This document shows positions 24,641-35,143 of a stretch of DNA of 64,000 bases, piece by piece (the stretch's first letter is position 1; the number at the start of each line of letters is the position of its first letter). The stretch is from Tetrahymena thermophila SB210 (taxonomy: Eukaryota > Ciliophora > Oligohymenophorea > Hymenostomatida > Tetrahymenidae): assembly GCF_000189635.1 (NCBI RefSeq), contig NW_002476420.1, forward strand, positions 64,683 through 128,682, given 5' to 3'. The notes under the pieces are model-generated. The model was not told the DNA's origin. It was given only the letters and a program-made list of their open reading frames with translations, and searched no databases. The position numbers were made by a program, and so were the translations under genes.

Positions 24641-25030
24641 AACTAATAAAGTATAGATATAATAAATTGTGTGACTAAGTAAAAAAACACTGATTATCAA
24701 TATTTTTTGCATATTATGTAAAAGTAAAAGTGATAAGAAAAATGTGTTTCTAATAAATTCATCTTATCAATAATATCTAAAATTGTATTGTTTTTTTAAT
24801 AACTACACATATTTATTTATTTATTTTAAAACACTTTGTTTTTAGAAATAAGCAGTGGTTAGTGCGTGATTCTATTTTTTTTTTCTTAATTAAGTAAGAA
24901 TTTGTCTATTTTGAATGAAAATTTGATCTAAAGTGGTTTAGATTATTTTTATATTTTGCCATACCTGATCAAATAAAAATAATAAATTGCGCTAATATAC
25001 CATAATATAATGCTATAATAAATCAATTAT

Positions 25031-25140
25031 AGCATGTGTTTAATGCTTTATAATTTTCTTTTTGAAATGTTATAGATATTTTTATCTATTTTAAATACTC
25101 TTACTAACTTTAACCCAATTTGGTTAAGACTAATATTAGA
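25031..25140. repeat. ~110-bp array element, copy 2, with hairpin
   Basis: agcatgtgtttaatgctttat, then ttttctttttgaaatgttat, then tttttatctattttaaatactct, ending in ttaacc-caattt-ggttaa at 25110-25127 and taatattaga. The hairpin arms pair over 6 bp. Confidence 0.65.
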
Positions 25141-25279
25141 TGGTGCATCATTTAAATTAAAATATTCTTAATTGATTGATTATTTTTGATAAACTACCAC
25201 AGAGGAACTAATAAAGTATAATTATATATAGGCGCGCAAGCGTTTATATGTAAAATGCAGATAGATTTTCAATATTATT

Positions 25280-25358
25280 TGTTTAGAAATATTATAAATA
25301 TTTTTATCTACTATAAATACTCTACTAATTTTAGCCTATATTTTTTAAGGCTAATACT
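25280..25358. repeat. Array element, copy 3 (right part), with hairpin
   Basis: ttagaaatattataaatatttttatctactataaatactct, then ttagcct (25331-25337) and aggctaa (25348-25354), a perfect 7-bp inverted repeat. The arm differs from copy 2 (ttagcc rather than ttaacc), with the matching change on the other arm. Confidence 0.65.
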
Positions 25359-25521
25359 TCACGTTAAGAACTAATTAAAAATTTGATTGAAAAATTATAA
25401 AGATTGATACAAATTAAAATTATAAATACAGTAAAAAGATTAATTATGAAAATAAATTAATAATAAATAAATAATTAACTATTTAGAAAAAAATCTTTGA
25501 TAAAAATAAATTTTAGTAAAA

Positions 25522-26901
25522 ATGAATAAATATTTCATAAATAATCCTCTACCATACCATCAAATTTACAACACCAATTAAGGTGAAAATAACATAAAAA
25601 AGAATTAAGAATTCGATGGAAATTTTTCTTATGCTTAATTAAATGAAATACAAATTCCTATTCCTAATTTTGTTGAAAATACAATCATATAGTAATTACA
25701 AAATGCTGTAAAATAAGTTGAAAGATAAGTTAATGATTATTTGTAAAAGAAAAATTCATAGGAAATTTTAAACATGATAAACAAAGAATTCATTAAAAGA
25801 AATGAATCTTTTATTGACAAGTATTATAAAAAACCTCAATAGTTGAATTAAGAAAAAGAAGTAGGGCTCAAAGTACCTGACAACTTTATTGAAGAATAGA
25901 AAAATTAAAGTCCTATACTAGTTGAAACAGATGATACAAATACATTTAAAGAAATTAAAAAATAAAAAAATTCAAAATAATCTTAACTTAACAAAGGTTT
26001 AATTTAGAAAGGCCAAATTCATAACACAAATTAATTAAATAGCTATGAGGATGATTTGAAAACATTATTAGAGTAATCAATAATCTACAGCTAACAAAAT
26101 AAAGAAAGAATATAGTCAGACATTAAGCAATAATTAAATTAAATTAAAGAATAAGAAAACAGTAACAAAACAATTATCCAAAACCATTACTTATATAGTG
26201 AAGTTGACTATCAAATAAATGAAGAGTAGTTAAATAAAATTATGCAAACTGTTGATAAGTTTGGCTTAGATAGGTGTTAAGTGTAGCAAAAAACGAACTC
26301 ATTTCTTAAAATTGAAGCGATAAATTTCAATTTTAAAAATAATAGGTTATTGAAAACTATTACATATTCAATATTATATCGTAGCATTTGCTAGTAAGAG
26401 CTTGAGAGTGCTAAAAATTTTATTTACAAGATTTTAAACTTTTTGAACCCAAAATCAAAAAGATTTGAATAATAAAATATACTTCTGAGGCAAATTTTCT
26501 TACACTTTTTATGTATCTTGATAATTGATAATTAATAGTAAGCAATCATATTCTTAAATAAAATTTTTAGTTTTGAGTCCATTTCTTCATTAATATTAGA
26601 TTACATGAGTTATTCAGCCTAAAAAATGCTCAAATTATAAAATCTAAATAAAACTGAATATGAACAGATAGATTGCTTAGCAAATGGATATAATTCAAAC
26701 TTATTTTTATCTGATCGCAGTGATAATTTTAAAAATTTTCCACTTAGAAATAAAATTAGTTCCTCATTTGATATAATATTTATTCATTTCGAATAATAAA
26801 TAAACTAAAAACCAAATTAGGCAATTTACTTTGTCTTTAATCCTAATGACAGGCTTCAAGCTTTATATTCCAAACATAATAGTAATAATAATTTGTTTTG
26901 A
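25522..26901 (+). CDS. Array family protein, copy 2 (459 aa; tentative C65/otubain-like)
   Basis: Intact frame of 460 codons with the leader aaattttagtaaaaATG. The N-terminus (NKYFINNPLPYHQIYNTN) is specific to copies 2-3. Box 1 is FDGNFSYAQLNEIQIPIPNF. The conserved half has NHYLYSEVDYQINEEQLNKI, FGLDRC, LKTITYSILYRSICQQ, LLRQIFLHFLCIL, FESISSLILDYM, ANGYNSNLFLSD, IIFIHFEQ and AIYFVFNPND. The tail is extended and N-rich to TGA. It lacks the Cys and His that an active otubain would need in the YSI-LYR and NPND positions. It is followed at 830 bp by copy 3 with no CacyBP remnant between them, so this pair arose by a separate duplication. Confidence 0.65.
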
Positions 26902-27730
26902 AAAATTTTTTTAATTTTGATGGCTCAAACAATTATTATTGAATCTGATTTGATTTTTTCTACTATCTATTTATTTATTTATTTATTTATTAATCTATCT
27001 ATATGATATTTGTAATTAATTCTGATCAAATTTGGTTTTTTAATTTAATTAAAATTCTGTTAATTTAAATATTTGTTGAAGTATAAATAATTATTAAATA
27101 TTTTGAAAAATTTAAATTATAAATTTCGTTATAAAATTAAAACTATTAAACAAAATAAGTTTTAATTATTTTCAATTTCATTAAATAAATACTAAATATA
27201 TTGAAAATATTTTTATTTTAATTACCAATATCAAATATTAAAATTCCTTAGTTTTTATTTATTCTAAAATAAAATTATACAATGTGCTTAATAAAATCAA
27301 ATATTAGAGTAATTCATCTTTAAAGAAAATAAAAACCCTAACAAGCGAAATATACAAGGTGATTAATTGCGTATGGGCATACTATGTATTTTTAGAAATT
27401 TTGTGTATAAAAATATTAATTTTTTAATTTTTTTACAATACAGCCAAATCATTCATTTTAGACTAAATTATTGAAAATGAGGTATATATATATGTACTTT
27501 TAAAATCATAATATAAATAAAATGACAGTTGTTTTCCTAAAATTTTCTATTTTTCTGTATCAATGTTAAAAATATGCTTAAAATAGATAGATGATAAAAA
27601 CTATTTTATTTAAATTTAGAAAAAATATAAAAAGATTAATTAAGAAAATATAATAAATAAATAAATAAATAATTAATTAACTAGTTAGGTAAAAAAGTCA
27701 TTCGTTGATCAATATATATTTTAGTAAAAA
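26902..27730. repeat. Array spacer
   Basis: Tetranucleotide patch tctatctatttatttatt near 26960-27000, the shared 3' flank (tctgatcaaattt, gttgaagtataaataatt) and the conserved leader before 27731. It has neither a CacyBP remnant nor a complete ~110-bp element. Confidence 0.55.
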
Positions 27731-29542
27731 ATGTAAAGATAATTAAAAGATAATCTTGTAGCATACCCTCAAATTTACAGCAATAATTAAGGTTAAAATA
27801 ATAAAAGCAATATAAAAAAGAAGAAAGAATGAGATGGAAATTATTCTTATGCTTAATTAAATGAAATATATATTCCTATTCCTAATTTTGTCAAAGATAC
27901 AATCATAGAATAATTACAAATTGCTGTTGAAGAAGTTGAAAATTAAGTTTTTGATTTGGGAAATCCAAATTTAATATTCTAAGTTTTGGAAAAGATGCAC
28001 AAAGAATTTATTTTTAAAAATGAAGCTTTTATTAAAAAATATCATAAAAAATCTCAATAATTGAATCAAGTAAAAAAAGAAATAGAATTCAAAGCACCTG
28101 AAAACTCTATAGAAGAATAGAAAATTTAAAATCCTACAGATGAATCAGGAGATGCAAATACATTTGAAGGAGATAGATAATCACAAAATTCAATTTCACT
28201 TAGCCAAATAGCTTAAAAAAATATAAAAAAGAAGAAAGAATGGGATGGAAATTTTTCTTATGCTTAATTAAATGAAATATATATTCCTATTCCTAATTTT
28301 GTTAAAGATACAATCATAGAATAATTACAAATTGCTGTTGAAGAAGTTGAAAATTAAGTTTTTGATTTGGGAAAAACAAATTTAATAAATTAAGTTTTCG
28401 AAAAGATGCACAAAGAATTTGTTAAAAAAAATGAAGCTTTTATTAACAAATATCATAAAAAACCTCAATAATTGAATCAAGTAAAAAAAGAAATAGAATT
28501 CAAATCACCTGAAAACTCTATTGAAGAATAGAAAAATTAAAATCCTATGTCATCAGGAGATGCAAATACATTTGAAGGAGATAGATAATCACAAAATTCA
28601 ATTTCACTTAGCCTATCTTAAATTAACCAAAGTTTAATTTAGAAATACTAAATTTATAATAAAAATTAACTAAATAGCTATGAAAATGATTTGAAAAGGT
28701 TTTTAGTGTAATCAATAAATTGCAGCTAACAAAATTGCTTAAAAATATAGTAAGACATTTAGCAATAAATAAAATTAAAAGAAGAAAAATAATAAGCAAA
28801 AATTCAGAAAACAATTATCAAAAACCCTTATTTATATAGTGATGATGACTATAAATTAAATGAAGAATATTTAAATCAAATCATTCAAACTGTTAATAAC
28901 TTTGGTGTAGATAGGTGTCAAGTGTAGGAAAAAATAAACTCAGTTCTTTAAACTGAAACAATGACTATCAATTTCAAAGAAAATAAGTTATTGAAAACAA
29001 TTACATATTCAATATTATATCGTAGCATTTGCTTGTAAGAGCTTGAGATTGCAAAGAAGTTTATTTACAAGATTTTAGGCTATATCAACCCAAAATCAAA
29101 AGGATTTGAATAATAAAATTTTCTTCTCAGACAAATTTTCTTACACTTTTTATGTATCTTGATAAAAGATGCTAACTATTAATAGTAAACAACATAATTT
29201 TTAAATACTATTTTTAGTTTTGAGTTCATTTCTTCATTAATTTTAGATCATTTGTAGTATTAAGCCTAAAAAATTCTTAAAAAGTCAAATAATCCAAATA
29301 ATGATGATATATAGGAGCAGATAGATTGCTTAGCAAAAGGATATAACTTAACCTTATTTTTAATTGATGGTAAAAATAAAGGTAAAAAATATAATCATAG
29401 AGGTAAAAGTAGTTGTTCATTTGATATAATATTTATTTATTTCGAATAATCTTTATACTAATAACCAAATTAGGCAATCTTATTTGTCATTAATCCTAAT
29501 GACAAGCTTAAAATATAATATTCCAAATATAATTAATAATGA
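27731..29542 (+). pseudogene. Array family copy 3, in-frame TGA and internal 411-bp duplication
   Basis: The frame from the ATG at 27731 to the TGA at 29540-29542 would be 603 codons but is cut by one TGA at 27830-27832 (codon 34). The neighbouring duplicate reads TGG (Trp of the EWDGN box) at that position, so this is a single G-to-A nonsense change. Positions 27820-28230 are repeated directly at 28231-28641 (offset 411 bp, in frame), giving two box-1/IPIPNF modules in tandem. The rest is normal: NPYLYSDDDYKLNEEYL, FGVDRC, TITYSILYRSIC, LLRQIFLHFLCIL and IFIYFEQS. Translation could restart at the ATG at 27995, giving a protein of about 515 aa with one complete module. If the TGA is a sequencing error, the protein would be about 603 aa. 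Confidence 0.65.
27820..28641 (+). repeat. Direct 411-bp tandem duplication within copy 3
   Basis: gaagaaagaatg(a/g)gatggaaat starts both units at 27820 and 28231, and both end ...caaaattcaatttcacttagcc. The units differ at scattered positions, among them an in-frame 6-bp length change near the end, so the duplication is recent but not brand new. Confidence 0.8.
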
Positions 29543-30294
29543 TTATTCTTAAATTTGATTTTTTTGTATTATTTATCTATATATCTATCTATGTCTTACT
29601 TGTCACTAATTCTGATCAAATTTAGTTTTTTAATTTAATTAAAATTCTGTGTTAATTTAGATATTTGTAGAAGTAGAAATAATTATTTTGAAAATTTTTA
29701 GTTATAAACTTCATTATAAAATTAAAACTATTAAACAAAGTAAATTTAATTATTTTAAATTTCTCTAAAAAAATATTAAATAAATTGAAAATATTTATTT
29801 TATAACCAATACCAATTATTAAAGTACTTTAGTTTTTATATTTATAATAAATTTATATAACGTGCTTAATAAAATCAAATTTGAGAGCAATTCACCTTAA
29901 AGGAAATAATAACCCTAAGATTTGAAATTTAAATGCTTTTGAAGAGTTTTTAATATATTAATATTTATCAGACTAAATACTATTTATCTATTATCTATCA
30001 AATTAAATTTGTGGTAATTATTTTTTTTTTTTCTTCAGAATTTCAAGGTATGTTAGATTTTAATTTAGATAGATAATATTTCTACTATATTAAATATCTA
30101 AATGTAGTTTATTATAAAATATAAATTATTTTAAATGCTATCTATCAATAAAATATTTTGATTATTAGAAAAACAAACATTTACATACCTTCCAATATTC
30201 TAAAAATAAAAATATTTTAAAATTTGTTATACATAAGTAGATTTTAATTAACCTAGGATAATTAATATACATACTTGATATAGGAATAGAAAGC
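29543..30294. repeat. Array spacer
   Basis: Shared 3' flank of the gene family, then the duplicated CacyBP promoter-side sequence (ttgttatacataagtagatttt). No gene is seen. Confidence 0.55.
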
Positions 30295-30590
30295 ATGGAA
30301 TTAAAAGAATCATAAATATACTTAGAAGAATTGAACTCCTTCTTAAATTAGATTAGGAGGATAGGTGTTAAGGAATTACTGAAGAAGTAAATAAGACATA
30401 TTGAAGTAGAAGTAAATATAAAAACCTAGCTAGGCAAGCTAATTAAAACATTAATAGATGTGATGAAACACTTATGCTAGATAGGAGATGATAAAACGAA
30501 GGAAACCATTACCAAAAGCTTCTAATAAGCTTAAATACAGCAAATTAATCCAAGTTCTAAAGATAAATTTGGTGATAACGACTTCAAATA
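30295..30590 (+). pseudogene. Decayed CacyBP remnant 2, CS domain deleted
   Basis: ATGGAATTAAAAGAATCA start, an N-terminal domain match (EELNSFLNQ...GVKELLKKQIRHIEV), then the same jump to the SGS coding region (ttaatagatgtgatgaaacac) and a match to ggtgataacgacttc. Frame is lost after the junction. Confidence 0.78.
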
Positions 30591-30747
30591 TTTTAATATA
30601 CAACATAGATTCTCAATATTTTTTGTAAATATTATCTAAAACAAAAATGATAAATAAGTAAAGTGTATGGCTAATAAATTAATCTTAGAAACTATAAGTA
30701 AGAATTGGTGTATTTTTAATGAAAATTTGATTATAGGTTCAATAACA

Positions 30748-30856
30748 GCCTGTGTTTAATGCCTTATAATTTTCTTTTTGAAATATTATTAATTTTTTTA
30801 TCTATTATAAATACTCTTACTTAATTACTTTAACCTAATTTGGTGAAGCTAATGTT
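30748..30856. repeat. ~110-bp array element, copy 4
   Basis: gcctgtgtttaatgccttat through tctattataaatactctt to ctttaacctaatttggtgaagctaatg. Hairpin arms are present, with one mismatch in the right arm (ggtgaa). Confidence 0.6.
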
Positions 30857-31055
30857 CGACTACAAGAACTAATAAAGTATAGATAGATTCTAAATATTTA
30901 TTGTCTACATTATGTAAATATAAAAGTGATAAGCAAAATATGTAGATTGTAAATTAATTTTAGCAATTTTACTAGAAATTATAAAGCTTTTTAGTTTATT
31001 GCACATACATGAGCAAATTAACCATAATAAAAATGCAAAAAAAAAAATATATTCT

Positions 31056-31150
31056 AGAATGTGTTTAATGCTTGATAGTTTTCTTTTTGTTTTTATCTAC
31101 TATAAATACTCTACTAGCTTTAACCCAATTAGGTTAAGGCTAGTATTAGA
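31056..31150. repeat. Array element, copy 5, best TTAACC hairpin
   Basis: gaatgtgtttaatgcttgata...tttttatctactataaatactcta, then a 30-nt hairpin at 31114-31143: arm ctagctttaacc, loop caatta, arm ggttaaggctag. All 12 pairs hold if one is a U-G wobble. Confidence 0.7.
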
Positions 31151-31558
31151 TAGAAGATTGAAAGCCGAATAAGAGAAACGACTAAGACTCTTTATACTTA
31201 CTTAATCATTCAAACAAAATAAGGTATATATATATATATATGTGCCTCTTTTATATCATAAATACTATCTTTACCTTAAATAATGAAAGAAAGTACTTTT
31301 ATCATAAATAAAATGACACTATCTTCTTAAAATTTTCTATTTTGATGTAAAAAATGTGAAAAATACGCAGAAAAGAAATAGATAATACAAAATATACTCT
31401 TTAAATGTAGACAAAAAATAAAAGTATTATTTACAAAAAAAAATACTTTTATTTTTTTTTTTGTAATATTAAAACAAAGAGGTTAATTAAGAAAATTAAT
31501 AAATAAATAATTAACTAATTAGAAAAAAGCTTTTTGATCAAATTAAATTTGAGTAAAA

Positions 31559-32968
31559 ATGTTTAACAGATAGAACAATTAAGAAGAAAAAAAGGGTATT
31601 GAATTTAAATAACTTCCATTTAAATTCAGGAAATATTGGGATGGAGATTTTTATTATGCTAAATTAAATGAAATAGAAATTCCTATTCCTAATTTTGTTG
31701 AAATGAGATTCATAACTTAGTTATTCTAAGTTGTTGAAGAAATAGAAAAGTCATCTTAAGAATATTTGGAAAGAGAAAGTCCAAAATTAAAAATCTAAAT
31801 TTTAGAAAAGATAAGCAAAGAGTTCATTAATAAAAATTAAGCTGTTATTGACAAACATTCTAAAAAACCTCAAGGATTGGATGAAGAAACAAAAGAAAAA
31901 GACAAATAGAAAAAAGAAAATAAAATAAATAAGTAAGATAGTAAACCTTTAAAAGATCATGTATAACAATAGTAAATAATTTACAATCAAGACGTTAAGC
32001 AAAATTAACTTTAAGACGAAGAAGTAAAATCATAGGGTTCAAAAGCATCATCTAAAAAATCTTAATTTAACTAAAATTTAATTAAGAAATACTAAATTCA
32101 TAATAATAAAAAAATAAATAGCTATGAAAATGATTTGAAAAAGTTTTTCGTTTCGACAATAAACTACAGCTTACAAAATGGCTCCAATACATATAAAGAC
32201 ATTTAGAAATAAATAAAATTATAAGAAAAATAATAATAAGCAAAGAGTAATTCAACAAATAAAATCAAAAACCCCTACTTACAAAGTGAAGATGATTATC
32301 AAATAAGTGAAGAATATTTTGAAAAAATCATGAATAAAGTTGATAAGTTTGGTGTAGATAGGTGTTAAGTCTAGGAAAAAATAAACTAAGCTCTTAAAAC
32401 TGAAACGGTATCTATCAATTTTAAAGAAAATAAGAAATTGAAAACTATCATATATTCTATATTATATCGTAACATTTGCTAAAAAAAGCTTGAGGGTGCA
32501 AAGAAGTTTATTTACAAGATTTTAGGCTATATCAACCCAAAATAAAAAGGCTTTAAATCTGAAAATTTTCTTCTCAGGTAAATTTTCTTACACTTTTTAT
32601 GTATCTTGTTAACTGAAGCTGAGTATAAATAGTAAGCAACCACATTCTTAAATACTATTTTTAGTTTTGAGTTCTTGTCTTCATTAATTTTAGATTACAT
32701 GTAGAATTCAGCCTAAAAAATTCTCAAAGTAAATATTGCGGATCAAGATGAAAAAGATTAGCCGTTACAGTGGTTAGCATAAGGATATAACTTAGACTTA
32801 TTTTTATTTGATAGCAATTCTAATTTTAAAAAATTGAAGTTTAAGAGAAAAATTGATTCGGAATCTAATATCATTTTTATTTATTTCGAATAATCTTTAA
32901 ACTAAGAACCAAATTAGGCAGTTTACTTTGTCATTAATCCTAGTGACTAACTAATTGCTTTAATGTGA
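31559..32968 (+). CDS. Array family protein, copy 4 (469 aa; tentative C65/otubain-like)
   Basis: Intact frame of 470 codons from the conserved leader. Box 1 is YWDGDFYYAKLNEIEIPIPNF at ~residues 26-46. The linker is K/Q-rich (about 100-200). The conserved half has NPYLQSEDDYQISEEYFEKI, FGVDRC, LKTIIYSILYRNICQK, LLRQIFLHFLCILL, FEFLSSLILDYM, AQGYNLDLFLFD, NIIFIYFEQS and AVYFVINPSDQLIALM. The C-terminal stop position (LIALM or LLAFM, then TGA) is shared with copies 5 and 7. The left side of the 100-N gap begins 1.3 kb downstream. Confidence 0.65.
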
Positions 32969-34199
32969 TTAAATTAAATTAAAGTATTATTTTCTAAAGA
33001 TAATATTAAATAATAATAATCCATACTTATTAATTTGATTTTTTTTATCTATTTATGTTTTATTTGTGATCAAATTTACTTTTTTAATTAAAAAAAATCT
33101 TTCTTAATTTATATATTTGTTGAAGTAGAAATAATTATTAAATACTTTGAAAATTTTTAATTATCGATTATTAAATTAAAACTATTATACAAAATAAATT
33201 TAATTATCATAAATCCTCATAAATTTTCACCATATTTCCATATTTTGTCAATATTTATAAATAAATTAAAGACCAATTTTTTAGAAAAAAATTTTTGGTA
33301 AACTCACCTTAATAAATGAAAATAAAAGGTATATAAAAATGACAGCACAAACTAATACAAATAAAATTAAGAATTAATAAATTAAATAAAAGATAACTAA
33401 TCAACATACCCTTAAAAAAATAAACTAAAAATGAGTATAGAGTTATAATAGAATAGTTCTTTAACTAACCTTTGATTTGAATGAAATAAGATATCAAGGT
33501 AGATTTATATTTATTCCTTATTTTAATAAATTCATAAACATATTTAATATATTTTTATCACACCAAACCAAAAAGAAATTTATTCATTTTTGATCTAGGG
33601 TTATTTAGAAATCATCAATAATTTTTGAATAAAAGATATTGTAATAAGTACATTTATTTACCTAAAAAATTTGGCAAAAAGCGGGATACAGATTTGCAGC
33701 CACAAGAATTTGAAACTTGGAAGTGAAAAGTTTCATTATATTTTTAAATTTTTTAGATTTTAATCATTTTTATGATTTTTGCTATTTTTGAGAATATAAA
33801 CATTAATATTTTTTCATTTTTTTTACTCTACATCCAATTTAATAGTCTAACTTTTAGACTAAATCATTTACATTCATCTTTTGTATCATATATACTATCT
33901 TTAGTTTAATAATGAAAGAATATTTATTTTTCAAAAATAAAATAATAGCTAGATTCCTAAAATTATCTATTGTGATGTATTATTTGTGAAAAATATGCTA
34001 AAAGTAAATACTTTATTAAATCAGGAAAATAAAATACTTTTTTTCTTCTTCTTCTAATATTAAAATAAAATACTTTTTTTTTTTAATATTAAAGCAAAAA
34101 TATTGATTATGAAAATTAATAATAAATTAATAATTAAATAATTAAGTAACTAACTAATAAGAAAAAAATTATTGATCAAAATAAATTTTAGTAAAAATA
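32969..34199. repeat. Array spacer with a 404-bp block absent from the copy right of the gap
   Basis: Positions 33068-33269 equal 34416-34617 (202 bp, one difference at the fifth base), and 33674 onward equals 34618 onward with no length change for more than 520 bp. Only 33270-33673 (404 bp) is missing on the right. The block is AT-rich and has no coding frame. Confidence 0.85.
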
Positions 34200-34315
34200 A
34201 TGAACAGAAATATCAATAATCCACAACTGTTTAACAAAAACAACAAATAAGATGAATAAAAGGATATAGAATTTAAATCAAATCCATTTAAATTTAAAAA
34301 GATCCGAACCCGCAC
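34200..34315 (+). other. 5' end of copy 5, duplicated at the contig edge
   Basis: 38 codons from the ATG onward, base-for-base the same as 35144-35258 except for two single-base deletions in the last 30 bases next to the gap. This pattern is typical of poor read quality at a contig end. I do not count it as a separate gene. Confidence 0.75.
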
Positions 34316-34415
34316 NNNNNNNNNNNNNNNNNNNNNNNNNNNNNNNNNNNNNNNNNNNNNNNNNNNNNNNNNNNNNNNNNNNNNNNNNNNNNNNNNNNNN
34401 NNNNNNNNNNNNNNN
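34316..34415. other. Assembly gap of exactly 100 N
   Basis: A placeholder-length gap. The right-hand contig begins with gatc and repeats the left-hand sequence, so the two contigs probably overlap rather than being separated by unknown sequence. Confidence 0.95.
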
Positions 34416-35143
34416 GATCATATTTACTTTTTTAATTAAAAAAAATCTTTCTTAATTTATATATTTGTTGAAGTAGAAATAATTATTAAATACTTTGAAA
34501 ATTTTTAATTATCGATTATTAAATTAAAACTATTATACAAAATAAATTTAATTATCATAAATCCTCATAAATTTTCACCATATTTCCATATTTTGTCAAT
34601 ATTTATAAATAAATTAAGCAAAAAGCGGGATACAGATTTGCAGCCACAAGAATTTGAAACTTGGAAGTGAAAAGTTTCATTATATTTTTAAATTTTTTAG
34701 ATTTTAATCATTTTTATGATTTTTGCTATTTTTGAGAATATAAACATTAATATTTTTTCATTTTTTTTACTCTACATCCAATTTAATAGTCTAACTTTTA
34801 GACTAAATCATTTACATTCATCTTTTGTATCATATATACTATCTTTAGTTTAATAATGAAAGAATATTTATTTTTCAAAAATAAAATAATAGCTAGATTC
34901 CTAAAATTATCTATTGTGATGTATTATTTGTGAAAAATATGCTAAAAGTAAATACTTTATTAAATCAGGAAAATAAAATACTTTTTTTCTTCTTCTTCTA
35001 ATATTAAAATAAAATACTTTTTTTTTTTAATATTAAAGCAAAAATATTGATTATGAAAATTAATAATAAATTAATAATTAAATAATTAAGTAACTAACTA
35101 ATAAGAAAAAAATTATTGATCAAAATAAATTTTAGTAAAAATA
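34416..35143. repeat. Spacer, second copy of 33068-34199 lacking 404 bp
   Basis: Matches the left side of the gap as described there and leads into the ATG of copy 5 with the leader gatcaaaataaattttagtaaaaataATG. No gene is seen. Confidence 0.8.

Larger units (their letters stand above)
24641..25521. repeat. Array spacer with two ~110-bp elements
   Basis: Contains elements 2 (25031-25140) and 3 (25280-25358) and the conserved leader before the ATG at 25522. The sequence after the remnant matches the 3' flank of the intact CacyBP gene. No gene is seen. Confidence 0.6.
30591..31558. repeat. Array spacer with two ~110-bp elements
   Basis: Elements 4 (30748-30856) and 5 (31056-31150), followed by the conserved leader (ttgatcaaattaaatttgagtaaaaATG). 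No gene is seen. Confidence 0.55.

Noticed and set aside
26940..27000. TCTA/ATTT short-unit runs as a telomere or CRISPR-like array
   Set aside because: Ordinary microsatellite-like sequence. No C4A2/G4T2 telomere repeat and no spaced direct repeats are present.
34200..34315. A tenth array gene beginning just left of the gap
   Set aside because: Identical to the start of copy 5 apart from two single-base losses at the contig edge, and preceded by hundreds of identical bases. It is best explained as the same locus assembled twice.
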